A DNA stretch of 64,000 nt from Limisphaerales bacterium (GTDB taxonomy: Bacteria; Verrucomicrobiota; Verrucomicrobiia; Limisphaerales; UBA1100). The position numbers and the translations under genes were made by a program. Positions 16,091-24,808 of this stretch are shown here, piece after piece. The notes below the pieces were generated by a model. The model ran no database searches. It saw nothing but the letters and a program-made list of their open reading frames with translations, and was not told the origin of the DNA. The DNA lies in assembly GCA_014382585.1 (NCBI GenBank), contig JACNJL010000023.1, positions 1 through 64,000 on the forward strand. Reading direction: 5' to 3'. How positions within the stretch are numbered: the stretch's first letter is position 1; every line of letters starts with the position of its first letter.

Positions 16091-16907
16091 ATGCAAATCT
16101 ATCTTTTCCTTAACGGCGAACAAGTTGGGCCGTACACTTCGGAACAAATTCAGGGTATGCTGGCAAGCGGCGCGGTGACGCCGGAGACCATGGCGTGGTA
16201 CGAGGGCTTGCCGGAATGGACGCCGGTGACGCAGGTGGTGCAACCGACGGCGGGCGTTAGCGGGCCGGAGGATATTGTGATCGAAGGCGGGCCGCCTCAG
16301 CTTGCCGATGGCGGTGGCGGTGAAGTAGTGTTGAGCGTACAGCATCAGGCGGAGTATTCGCGCGGGCAGTTGTTGTTGCGGACTTTCTTGGGGGTCTTTT
16401 ACTTGATTTTGCCGCATGCGGTTTGCCTGATGTTTTTGGGTCTTGCCGCCAATGTCTGTTCGCTGATCGCTTGGTTCGCGATTTTGTTTACGGGAAGTTA
16501 TCCGGCGGGGATTTATAATTTTGTGGTGAGCGTGCATCAGTGGTCAATGCGCTGGATGGCGCGGGTTGGAAATTTGATGGACGGTTATCCGGCGTTCGGG
16601 ATGGGGAATAAAGGCGATGGCGTGAGTTTGGAGATTGCGCGTCCGGCAACGTCCAGTGCGGCTGCATTGTGTGCTGCGAATTTTTGCAGGAATTTACGTG
16701 GGCGTTCCGCATGGGATTTGCCTGTTCTTTCGGCAAATCGCCGGTTACGTGCTGCTCGTGGTGGCGTGGTTTGCGGTGCTGTTTACGGGGAGATACCCGA
16801 AGGGGATGCACGATTTTCAGGTGGGCAACATCCGTTGGGGATTGCGCGTGATGGCGTACATCACGATGTTGACCGACCGGTACCCGCCATTCAGCGGGAA
16901 ACCTTAA
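16091..16907 (+). pseudogene. GYF_2-DUF4389 membrane protein, apparent frameshift
   Basis: The first frame encodes MQIYLFLNGEQVGPYTSEQI, a GYF_2 (DUF4339) domain, then a DUF4389 unit with hydrophobic segments and FTGSYPAGIYNFVVSVHQW ... DGYPAFGM. A second DUF4389 unit (FAGIYVGVPHGICLFF ... FTGRYPKGMHDFQVGNIRWG ... TDRYPPFSGKP) continues in another frame to the stop at 16905-16907. The switch falls near 16648-16650, after VSLEIARPA and before RPVRLHCVL, and needs the loss of one base. Either a sequencing error in one intact gene of about 272 codons or a real frameshift. The stop overlaps that of the convergent gene. Confidence 0.7.
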
Positions 16908-17674
16908 TTGGCTTTGGACCGCAATGCGGCGCGCGCGGTTTCGGGGCAGCGCAGCGGGATGCCGGCGAGGTGGCGGTAAAGGGTGGCGGCTTTCATTTTG
17001 TCGCCTTTCTGATAGAGCGCATCGGCTTCCTTCAACATTTCCGGGGCGGGGCGAATCCACTTTAGTTTTTTTGCCGCGTCGCGGGCTTGTTTGATTTCGG
17101 CGGCGTTCAACGTCCAGCCTGAAGTGCCGCTGGCCATGAGGTTGGTGACTTCCTGTCGGTGCCGCAGCGTGAGGGCGTGGCCGAGTTCGTGCGAGGTGAC
17201 GCGCGGGAGGGGCTCGCCCACGCCGCCTTCCACGGTGCGCAGGCGGGCCATATCTTTGACGAACATCCCATCGCCGCCAATGTACACGCCGTTGGCGAGG
17301 AAACGTTTGATGTAATAGATGTGAAAACAATCGGCCTTGCGGCTGGCCTTGGGGCGGATGGCGAGCAGCCAGCGGAGCTGACGGGATTTATGGTTTTGGC
17401 GATAGGCGTTGGGGTTGGCGGCCGGTTCGGTGAGGATGGATTCGAATGCAAAGTGCACGCCGGCGTGGCCCCAGATGCGGTTGACCTTTTCAAAAATGCG
17501 ATGGAGATCTTTTTCCTCCAGCGTGGTGGTGAGGTTGAGCTCGCCGGGAGTCACCAACCGATGCACACGCAACGGCGCCACGAGATAGTCATCAAAAGGC
17601 GTTTTCGGCGCCTGAACCTCCCCGCGCAACTGAGGCGCGGCGAGCAGAAAAATCACGGCGAGCGTGCGGTGCAT
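16904..17674 (-). CDS. Secreted zincin-type metallopeptidase
   Basis: 256 aa from ATG 17674, which starts a signal peptide (MHRTLAVIFLLAAPQLRGEV). Around residues 160-171 lies TSHELGHALTLRHRQE, the extended zinc motif HExxHxxxxxH, followed by NLMASG as a likely Met-turn, so a metzincin-like protease. The preceding region (GHAGVHFAFESIL) resembles archaemetzincin or reprolysin-like secreted enzymes of PVC bacteria. The C-terminus is helical (LKEADALYQKGDKMKAATLYRHL), TPR-like. Substrate unknown. The stop codon overlaps that of the convergent DUF4389 gene through TTAA. Confidence 0.75.
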   Translation of the reverse strand: MHRTLAVIFLLAAPQLRGEVQAPKTPFDDYLVAPLRVHRLVTPGELNLTTTLEEKDLHRIFEKVNRIWGHAGVHFAFESILTEPAANPNAYRQNHKSRQLRWLLAIRPKASRKADCFHIYYIKRFLANGVYIGGDGMFVKDMARLRTVEGGVGEPLPRVTSHELGHALTLRHRQEVTNLMASGTSGWTLNAAEIKQARDAAKKLKWIRPAPEMLKEADALYQKGDKMKAATLYRHLAGIPLRCPETARAALRSKAN

Positions 17675-17725
17675 GGATGTGTGTACTGCGAGTGTGTGGA
17701 TTGTCCAAGCTCGAATTGCCCTCAC

Positions 17726-18079
17726 TCAGGCTGAGCGATCTTCAATATGAGCCCACAGCAAATCGGATAGGTCGCCGCTGATTATATGATTGCCCGGGTT
17801 TGCTTTTAATTCAAATTCTTCGCCTGTATCTCCAAAATAGGTCGAACCATCAATCACGGCAAAAATTGTGGATAATGCGTCCACAGAAACCGTCCCCATA
17901 ATTTCCAACAGGACGGCTCGCTGTTCCTCGTTCAGCGATTGATACAAGGCAAACGCCCGCCGCATTTGCGGATCCTGATTTCCCTTTGGCATCGTGGAAG
18001 CGTACATCTCGCGATATTGCTTTGCCATATCCTCCACCACATAAGTGTGGACCCGGGCAATGAATTCTTCTTTTGTCAT
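17726..18079 (-). CDS. Small acidic protein, immunity candidate
   Basis: 117 aa, cytoplasmic and acidic: MTKEEFIARVHTYVVEDMAK then ALYQSLNEEQRAVLLEIMGT, IFAVIDGSTYFGDTGEEFEL and ISGDLSDLLWAHIED. The layout (helical N-half with LxxEQRxxL, then a VIDG strand pair and an acidic end) resembles small immunity-type proteins found beside polymorphic toxins, but I cannot name the family. It lies 18 bases after the LRR reading frame and downstream of the toxin gene on the same strand, which supports a role in the same island. Confidence 0.6.
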   Translation of the reverse strand: MTKEEFIARVHTYVVEDMAKQYREMYASTMPKGNQDPQMRRAFALYQSLNEEQRAVLLEIMGTVSVDALSTIFAVIDGSTYFGDTGEEFELKANPGNHIISGDLSDLLWAHIEDRSA

Positions 18080-18097
18080 TGGGGTAGGTATTTGGCT

Positions 18098-19002
18098 TTA
18101 TTTTCGCCAGTGGGGGTAGCGTTTGGCGAATTCTTCCCAAATTTGGTTAATGGTGTGGGAATAATGCCGCCGACTCTTTCTGACGAGTTTACCGTACGCC
18201 AGATTTTTCAGGTTGAACAATGGCGTCATATCCCCATCCAAAATATTGGTGGAGCCGTGAAAGAAAATTCCCTTTAAATTAGTCAATCCGGCAATGGGAT
18301 TCAAAGATTCGATTTCTCCACAACTGGAAAATGTCAATTTTTCCAACCAATGCATTTCACGAACAGGTTCCAAGTTTTTCAACTTGTGGCAACACGCAAG
18401 ATCTAGAATAGTCAATTTGTCCAAGTGCTGAATTCCTTCGATCGATTCGAGCTTTCGCATCCAAGCAAGATTCAAGCGACGGAGTTTTGTTAAATTTTCA
18501 ATCCCTTCAAGGCTGGGGATGGGGGCACTGTTTATGTACAGGTTTTCTAGATGTACTAGCTTGGCGTGTTGCTTGAAATCACGGTTCTTGCTGCCTTGCG
18601 TTGAAAGCTGCTTGAGTCTCATGCAGCCGAACACGGATTCGAAGCCTTTGTGCCAGCGGGAGAGGCTGCATTTTTCCAGCAGGGGAAATCGTGAAAAATC
18701 GATGGGAGTCTTATTCACCCAAGGATCCAGATGAAACTCGCGCAATTTAGAAAGACAATGTACTGCGTCCAACGATTCGACTGGATAGGGAAATAAAGCC
18801 ATGCTCAGTCGCTTGAGTTCAGGCAATTCGGCCAAGAACGAATAATCGTGACCTGCCCTTACAATATGCAAGTCCACACACCCCGCTTCCTTAACTTTTT
18901 CACCACCCACGCCCCGATGTTTTTTGGGGTGTTGCCCTCTATGAAAATCGCCGGGCCATACTGCCCCTGACTAATTTCAAATTCTAATCCTTCGTTAATC
19001 AT
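18098..19002 (-). pseudogene. Leucine-rich-repeat protein, apparent frameshift
   Basis: The main frame (from 18910) encodes about 265 residues of LRRs, such as LVHLENLYINSAPIPSLEGI, LTKLRRLNLAWMRKLESIEG and LDKLTILDLACCHKLKNLEP. Its own start (MGGEKVKEAG) is unlike an LRR protein. A different frame from ATG 19002 reads MINEGLEFEISQGQYGPAIF ... GAWVVKKLRKRGV and then stops. Joining the frames inside the CACACACCCC tract (18874-18884) restores a continuous protein. Either slippage decay or a sequence error. LRR proteins of this type are frequent among immunity genes next to exported toxins. Confidence 0.65.
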
Positions 19003-19082
19003 AGTGTTTTAAGCTTGAATTCATATCATCTAGTTATGGGTTTCGTTGGTATTCAGAAAGTGAATCGTGGAAAGGCAAAGCC

Positions 19083-19406
19083 TCACTCATCCGTTGGTCT
19101 GTATTTTTCCTCCCATTTTTCCGCCCAGTTCATATCAGGAGGCCAATCTGCGGGTAGCGGATTATCGAATACGTTCAACAACCCTCCCAAATGCTTGCTG
19201 TGCGCCTCGGCAATCGTTCTGACATGTTCACGGAAAAACCACGTTCTATTTTCTTCGCAAGCGATCAGCACCACCATCATTTCATAACGGTCCAGTAACT
19301 CTGACAACTCTTTACCCTTGTCGGCTATATTTGAATATAGGCGAGCAATAATCGCTACTCTGTGCAACACAAGCATCGCGTTTTGGTATCTGTCCACAGA
19401 AATCAT
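19083..19406 (-). CDS. Putative immunity protein of the toxin encoded upstream
   Basis: 107 aa from ATG 19406, four bases after the toxin stop. It is helical throughout: MISVDRYQNAMLVLHRVAII, a KELSELLDRYEMMVVLIACE block, then HSKHLGGLLNVFDNPLPADW and NWAEKWEEKYRPTDE. No signal peptide. The in-frame upstream ATG would overlap the toxin gene and was not used. Position and size fit a cognate immunity protein. No family recognised; the assignment rests on context. Confidence 0.55.
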   Translation of the reverse strand: MISVDRYQNAMLVLHRVAIIARLYSNIADKGKELSELLDRYEMMVVLIACEENRTWFFREHVRTIAEAHSKHLGGLLNVFDNPLPADWPPDMNWAEKWEEKYRPTDE

Positions 19407-19410
19407 GGTT

Positions 19411-20679
19411 TCACTTTCCAAATTTAATCTCAACTGACTTAATGTGTACGCCATCGCTTCCAGATATGACTTTTATTTCCGGTAATTTTTCTCCATTCTT
19501 TGTCTTTTGCACGAGTTCTGAAAATCTGATTATTTTATTTTCATTGGACAGATTAATGGATTCCTTTGGTGAAAGCAGTTTTTTTATCGGAATCTCTTTT
19601 ATCTCGATATGAACTCCATTTTCATATACCTCTGCTCGAATTGATTGTTTTCCTGTTAAATCTGCAGCCTTCGACTGCCTAACCCCATCTAGAACTGAAT
19701 ATGTATCTGGTTGAAGTTTTGGAGATGTTATTGTTGGTATCTCGAGCTTATTTGATGGCGCTGCATCGACTTTGTTAACTTTACTTGCTTTGCTGCCTGC
19801 CTTCGCCGCATCCCCGCCGGGAATAATTGCCACGCCTGCCAAGGCCAGCATCGCTGCTGTTGAAGCATTGGGGTTCTCCAAAAAAGCGTCAATGGCCGCT
19901 TTGGCCTCTTTTATATCGATGGCTTGACCGGCGATCGGGACGAATCCGATCCAAATTTCCCCGGCCATTCCCCAGCCGCCCAGATCTACTCCCTCGGGCG
20001 CTCCGCCCGTTACGCCCCATAACAGCTTTTCAGTTTCGGTCAGCTCTTCTTCGCCTCGCAGGTTGATTTTATCATGCCACCTTAAAAACTCTGCTCGAGC
20101 GGCGTTCAACCCATCCTGCCCGCCGTGATACCATTGGAGGTATTCATGGAACCGTTTTGTCCATCCGGTTTGAGCCAAATAAATAAGGAAATCTTCCTGC
20201 TGATCGAAGCCATTGAATTGAAACATCCCTTCAAAAAGGCGCGGCAAATAGTTTGGGCCGGCACGGGATCCAATCCCGGAATTCACCCCATCACCAAACA
20301 CCGGTTCCACACCGAGCATGCCATCCATGAATGCCATGAAGGCGGCAAACTCCACTAAGTCAGCCGTGTATTGCCCGGTGTCATCCCCCGGCATTAGGAA
20401 CTTGGGATCCGGCTGGAAACTGGGGTAGTGGTTGACCCATTGTAATTCTCCCAAAACCAACGCCTTGGGTTGTGCGGTGGACAACTCGTACAGATAACGA
20501 TCCAGCGCGTCCGTGTCCTGCTCGTACAGGGCTTCCCAATTCGGCCCACTATATAGCGGAATGATCACCGGATAGAACTCGGAGGTGATGTTGCTCCCCC
20601 TCAAATCCGCCTTGGCGGCAAAGGAAGAGGTGGGGGCAAGGACGAGAAAGGTCGATAGAAGGAGAAACAGCTGTTTCAT
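19411..20679 (-). CDS. Exported polymorphic-toxin-like protein
   Basis: 422 aa. MKQLFLLLSTFLVLAPTSSFA is a Sec signal. Residues about 25-240 are of unknown fold. Residues about 240-305 (GFVPIAGQAIDIKEAKAAID, LALAGVAIIPGGDAAKAGSK) match the hydrophobic 'P-G-x-D-A-K' pre-toxin linkers of polymorphic toxins. After a variable linker, the last 75 or so residues (IKEIPIKKLLSPKESINLSN, RFSELVQKTKNGEKLPEIKV) have a ParB/Srx-like look and would be the toxin module. The DNA for this C-terminal part and the gene after it is visibly richer in A/T than the first two-thirds, as expected for exchanged toxin tips. Activity unproven. Confidence 0.6.
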   Translation of the reverse strand: MKQLFLLLSTFLVLAPTSSFAAKADLRGSNITSEFYPVIIPLYSGPNWEALYEQDTDALDRYLYELSTAQPKALVLGELQWVNHYPSFQPDPKFLMPGDDTGQYTADLVEFAAFMAFMDGMLGVEPVFGDGVNSGIGSRAGPNYLPRLFEGMFQFNGFDQQEDFLIYLAQTGWTKRFHEYLQWYHGGQDGLNAARAEFLRWHDKINLRGEEELTETEKLLWGVTGGAPEGVDLGGWGMAGEIWIGFVPIAGQAIDIKEAKAAIDAFLENPNASTAAMLALAGVAIIPGGDAAKAGSKASKVNKVDAAPSNKLEIPTITSPKLQPDTYSVLDGVRQSKAADLTGKQSIRAEVYENGVHIEIKEIPIKKLLSPKESINLSNENKIIRFSELVQKTKNGEKLPEIKVISGSDGVHIKSVEIKFGK

Positions 20680-20844
20680 CTCGTGCAATAGAGAGCACAA
20701 ACCGGCTCAATCGGTCAAGCGGTTTGGCGTGTGTGGGCGGGAACGGTGGAGAAAAAAGGTGCAAACGATTCGGAAAGGCCGTGAAACAGGTGTGGAAAGG
20801 CCCTGAAAAACAGTTCATAAAAAGGTGTTTTTGCGTCGCTTTTT

Positions 20845-20860
20845 TGTGAATAGATTCACA
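20845..20860 (+). promoter_or_regulatory. CRP/FNR-type palindrome
   Basis: TGTGA-ATAGAT-TCACA is an exact TGTGA-N6-TCACA site, 65 bases upstream of the DUF1501 ATG and within the 246-base gap from the divergent toxin gene. It could control the DUF1501 operon, the toxin gene or both. The factor is not encoded in this window. Confidence 0.5.
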
Positions 20861-20925
20861 GAATCGGGGGTCGAAAACAAACGCACAAAAGTGTCATAAC
20901 AGCGCAACCAACCCAAACCAGATTT

Positions 20926-22278
20926 ATGAGCAAGAAAACCGGATACCAATTCTGTGGCGGCAACGACCACGCCACCAACCCTAATCGACGTGACTTTTTG
21001 TCCGTAGGCGCCATGGGCGGCCTCGGGCTGGGGCTGACGCTGGGCGACTTCCTGTCGCTCGAAGCCAATGCCGCGGGTGAGGATTGGAGAGATGTGGCTA
21101 AGCAAAGCAAGCCGGGCAAGGCCAAAAACATCATCAACATTTTCCTGCCGGGCGGCTCGGCGCATCAGGAGTCGTGGGATCCCAAGTATCTTTCGCCGGC
21201 AGAATACCGCGGCCCGTTGGGCACGGTGAAGACGAACACCGGCGAACGGTTTTCGCAGAACCTGAAGAACACCGCCAAGGTGGCGGATAAAATTGCGGTC
21301 ATTCGCTCGATGACCCACGGCGAAGCGGCGCACGAGCGGGGCACGCATAATATGATGACCGGCATCCGCCCCAGCCCGGCGGTGATTTTCCCGAGCATCG
21401 GCTCGATCGTCAGCCATGAGTTTGGCCCGCGCAAAAACTTGCCGCCTTACGTGGCCATCCCCAGCCAAAGCCGCAATGGCGGCACGGGTTATCTCGGCAG
21501 CGCCTACGGCCCCTTCAGCCTCGGCGCAGATCCGGGCAATGCCAATTTCCGCGTGCGGGATTTGGCGCTCCCCAACGGCATTGACGCCAGCCGATTTAGT
21601 AAACGCCGCGACATGCGTTCTATCGTCGACGGCCATTTCAGCGCGCTTGAAAAGAGCGATGCGTTGGCGGGTATGGACAGTTTTTATCAACGCGCCTACG
21701 CGATGATTTCCTCGCCGGAAGCGCGCGATGCGTTTGACCTGAATAAAGAACCGGCCAAGCTGCGCGACGAGTATGGGCGCAACACCGCCGGCGGCCGCTT
21801 CCTGTTGGCGCGGCGTTTGGTGGAGTCCGGCGTGCGAATGGTGAGCACCACCTACGGCGGCTGGGATCATCACAGCAATATCGCTGCGGCAAATGGCGGG
21901 CAAATGCCGGCATTCGATCAGGCCTTTGCGGCGCTGATCCGCGACCTCGACACGCGCGGGATGCTCGACGAAACATTGGTGCTGGTGACCAGTGAATTTG
22001 GACGGACCCCGAAAATCAACGCCACGGCGGGCCGCGATCACTGGCCAAAAGTGTTCAGCGTGGTGATGGCCGGCGGCGGCGTCAAAGGCGGCTACATTCA
22101 CGGTATGTCCGATCCCACCGGTGCGGAGCCAGAGGAAGATCCCGTGCACGTGCCAGACTGGGCGGCCACGGTTTACTCGCTCATCGGCATCGATCCTCAA
22201 CGTCGATTGGTGGGCCCGGGCAATCGCCCGATGCCGATCAATTACGACGGCGAAATCCTGAAGGAAGCGCTCACTTAA
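20926..22278 (+). CDS. DUF1501 protein, Tat-exported
   Basis: 450 aa. The N-terminus has a twin-arginine signal (NRRDFLSVGAMGGLGLGLTL). The body follows the DUF1501 pattern, which is distantly related to the sulfatase/alkaline phosphatase fold: IINIFLPGGSAHQESWDPK, RSMTHGEAAHERGTHNMMTG, TTYGGWDHHSN and VTSEFGRTP. In PVC bacteria such proteins are encoded beside DUF1549/DUF1553 and cytochrome-like proteins, as here. Enzymatic activity is not established. First gene of a four-gene plus-strand set, 65 bases downstream of a CRP-type palindrome. No Shine-Dalgarno; the leader is AC-rich. Confidence 0.92.
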   Translation: MSKKTGYQFCGGNDHATNPNRRDFLSVGAMGGLGLGLTLGDFLSLEANAAGEDWRDVAKQSKPGKAKNIINIFLPGGSAHQESWDPKYLSPAEYRGPLGTVKTNTGERFSQNLKNTAKVADKIAVIRSMTHGEAAHERGTHNMMTGIRPSPAVIFPSIGSIVSHEFGPRKNLPPYVAIPSQSRNGGTGYLGSAYGPFSLGADPGNANFRVRDLALPNGIDASRFSKRRDMRSIVDGHFSALEKSDALAGMDSFYQRAYAMISSPEARDAFDLNKEPAKLRDEYGRNTAGGRFLLARRLVESGVRMVSTTYGGWDHHSNIAAANGGQMPAFDQAFAALIRDLDTRGMLDETLVLVTSEFGRTPKINATAGRDHWPKVFSVVMAGGGVKGGYIHGMSDPTGAEPEEDPVHVPDWAATVYSLIGIDPQRRLVGPGNRPMPINYDGEILKEALT

Positions 22279-22387
22279 GCCGGGCGGCATCTCTGACAAT
22301 CCACCTCGCCCGGGGCAATGTTTCGTAAGGAACTTTGCCCCGCGCGTTTACAAAACCAAAAGAATTAAAGAACTGAAGATTCACATA

Positions 22388-24787
22388 ATGAAAACGATGA
22401 AGCACTGGATGTTGATGCTCGGGATGGCCGGGCTGGTTTGGAGCGCGGCGGCGGTGGATCCGCGATTGAGTTATCTTTCCCCCGGCGGGGTTCAACTGGG
22501 CAAAGAGACAGAGGTCACTTTCCGCGGCTTACGTCTTGCGAATGCTGAGGATATTTTCTTTTATCATTCGGGTGTGAAACTGGTGAAGATCACCGAAAAG
22601 AATGATCGCTTTGTAAAAGCACTCATCAAGACCGAGGCCAACTGCCCGCTCGGCGAGCACAAGGCGCGCGTTCGTACGCGCGGCGGCGTGACCGAGCTGC
22701 GCACGTTTTTCGTGGGGCCATTCCCGATGGTGACCAAGGTGACCCCCAAGGCCGGCGAAGGCCCACAGAAACTGCCGCTCAATTGCACTGTGGCCGGATC
22801 TGTAAGCGCGGAATCGGTGGATCGCTTTGCGGTGGACGTCAAAAAAGGCCAGCGTATTTCCGCTGAAGTGGAGAGCATCCGCCTGGGCCGTGGGTTTTAT
22901 GATCCGTATGTGGCTATCGAGAACAGTAAAGGGTTTATCGTGGCGCGTTCGGACGATACCCCGCTGTTTGTGCAGGATTGTTTTGCGTCCGCTGTGGCAA
23001 AGGAAGACGATGTGTATACAATCGTGCTGCGCGAAACTTCGTACGGCGCGCTGGGCGGATATCGCCTTCACGTGGGCACGTTCCCAAGACCCACAGCGGT
23101 GTACCCCGCGGGCGGTCAGCAGGGTAAGGAATTGGAAGTGAAATTCATCGACAAGGTCGCCGGCGATTTCAAACAGAAATATGCCGCGCCCGAACCCAAA
23201 TCGTTTGAGGCCACCTTCGGCCAGCAAGACCAGCCGTGCTTCCGTGACCTTGCGGTCTTCCCGCAAGCGGAAGGCGTCGTGGCACCGTCGGGCAACAAAG
23301 TGCGCGTGTCACCGTTCCCGAATGAACTTGAGGCCGAGCCGAACAATTCGGTTGGCGAAGCGCGCCTGATCGAGGCGCCGCTGCCGCTCGCGCTGAATGG
23401 CATCATCCAAGCCAAAGGCGACGAAGATTGGTTCCGGTTCACCGCCAAAAAAGGCCAACGCTACGACGTGCGCGTGTACGCCCGTAAATTGCGTTCACCC
23501 ATCGACACGGTAATGTACATTTGCAACAAGGATGGCCGCACCCTCGCGAGCAATGATGACTCCGGCGGTCCGGATAGCTACATCAGCTGGACCGTTCCCG
23601 CCGATGGCGAGTACACCTTGCGCATCCGCGACCATCTTGGCAACGGCGGCCCGGACTACACGTACCGCGTGGAATTCCAGCCCCGCGAGCCCACGTTGAG
23701 CTTGTACGTGCTGGACACCCGCCGGTACGACACCCAGACGCGCAAAAACGTGGTGGTCGCGCGCGGCAACCGATTCCCGCTGGTCATCCAGGCGCGACGC
23801 GGCAATTTCGGGGGGGCGCTCGAATTGAGCACCAAGGATTTCCCCAAAGGCATCACCCTGCACGCTGCGCCGATGGCGAGCAATAAATCCTCCCAAACCA
23901 TCGTCTTTGAGGCCGCGGCCGATGCGCCAATCGGCGGCACGTTGGGCGATCTTATGGGCAAACTCATGGGTGAAAAGGTCGCGGACATCAGCGGCGGGAT
24001 TTGGCAAAACTATGATCTCGTGCAAAGCGGTAATCGCGGTGTGTATTATAAAACTTGGGTGGACAAAATGGCTGTTGTCGTGGTGGAGGAATTGCCATTC
24101 AAGATCCGCATCGAAGAGCTCAAGGCGCCGCTCGTGCGCGCGGGGACGCTGCCGCTCAAGATCATTGCCGAACGCAAAGAGGGCTTCAACGGAAACATCA
24201 ACGTCCAGATGCTTACCCGTCCGCCGGGACTCAGCTGCAGTTCGAACATCAACATCCCCGCCGGCAAAAACGAAATCACCTATCTCTTTAGCGCCAACAC
24301 CGCCGCCGAAATTCTGGACCACAAAATTGCGATGCTGGGCACCGCGAGTGTCAGCGGCGGCACGGCGTACGTATCCACCCAGCTTACTTCGTTGAAGATC
24401 GCGGATTATTTTATGGTCGGCAAAATCACTCCTGCCACAACCACGCAGGGTTATCCCACGGCGTTAAAAGTGGATCTCACCAATCGCACCAAATTCCCCG
24501 GCACGGCCACGGTGGAATTGGTGGGCCTCCCCACCGGCACCACCACCACTAAACTGGAGATGACGCAGGACACCAAGTCGCTGACGTTCCCCATTACCGT
24601 TGCCGATAATGCCCGCGCCGGATTGCACCGCACGGTATACTGCAAAATGACGCTCAATCACACCGGCCACACCGTCACCCAAACGCTCGGTGGCCGCGGC
24701 ACGTTGCGCATCAATGTGCCGCCTGCCGCGCCGTCCATTAAAAAGCCAGGCGATGGTTCGCTGGGCAAAGTGGTTGTTGCCAAATAA
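22388..24787 (+). CDS. Secreted PPC-domain (pre-peptidase C-terminal) protein
   Basis: 799 aa. Signal peptide (MKHWMLMLGMAGLVWSAAA), then an Ig/IPT-like domain (LSYLSPGGVQLGKETEVTFR). Two PPC beta-sandwich units follow: DRFAVDVKKGQRISAEVESI near residue 140, and AEPNNSVGEARLIEAPLPLA ... GDEDWFRFTAKKGQRYDVRV near residues 315-430. The remainder is a run of Ig-like strands. No protease domain is present. It lies 109 bases after DUF1501 and 21 bases before the DUF1549 gene. Probably a periplasmic or surface structural/binding partner of the set. Confidence 0.85.
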   Translation: MKTMKHWMLMLGMAGLVWSAAAVDPRLSYLSPGGVQLGKETEVTFRGLRLANAEDIFFYHSGVKLVKITEKNDRFVKALIKTEANCPLGEHKARVRTRGGVTELRTFFVGPFPMVTKVTPKAGEGPQKLPLNCTVAGSVSAESVDRFAVDVKKGQRISAEVESIRLGRGFYDPYVAIENSKGFIVARSDDTPLFVQDCFASAVAKEDDVYTIVLRETSYGALGGYRLHVGTFPRPTAVYPAGGQQGKELEVKFIDKVAGDFKQKYAAPEPKSFEATFGQQDQPCFRDLAVFPQAEGVVAPSGNKVRVSPFPNELEAEPNNSVGEARLIEAPLPLALNGIIQAKGDEDWFRFTAKKGQRYDVRVYARKLRSPIDTVMYICNKDGRTLASNDDSGGPDSYISWTVPADGEYTLRIRDHLGNGGPDYTYRVEFQPREPTLSLYVLDTRRYDTQTRKNVVVARGNRFPLVIQARRGNFGGALELSTKDFPKGITLHAAPMASNKSSQTIVFEAAADAPIGGTLGDLMGKLMGEKVADISGGIWQNYDLVQSGNRGVYYKTWVDKMAVVVVEELPFKIRIEELKAPLVRAGTLPLKIIAERKEGFNGNINVQMLTRPPGLSCSSNINIPAGKNEITYLFSANTAAEILDHKIAMLGTASVSGGTAYVSTQLTSLKIADYFMVGKITPATTTQGYPTALKVDLTNRTKFPGTATVELVGLPTGTTTTKLEMTQDTKSLTFPITVADNARAGLHRTVYCKMTLNHTGHTVTQTLGGRGTLRINVPPAAPSIKKPGDGSLGKVVVAK

Positions 24788-24808
24788 TTCACAAAACAAG
24801 ATTTTAAA

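Noticed and set aside
16488-17330. 280-codon minus-strand ORF spanning the end of the DUF4389 gene and the zincin gene
   Set aside because: Arg/His/Pro-rich shadow translation overlapping two better-supported genes in other frames.
20815-22299. 494-codon ORF antisense to DUF1501
   Set aside because: Composition is that of a GC-rich shadow frame; the plus-strand product has a Tat signal and clear family motifs.
22312-22341. GGGGCAA...TTGCCCC inverted repeat after DUF1501 as a terminator
   Set aside because: The loop is 16 bases and there is no T-tract; the downstream PPC gene is likely in the same transcript.
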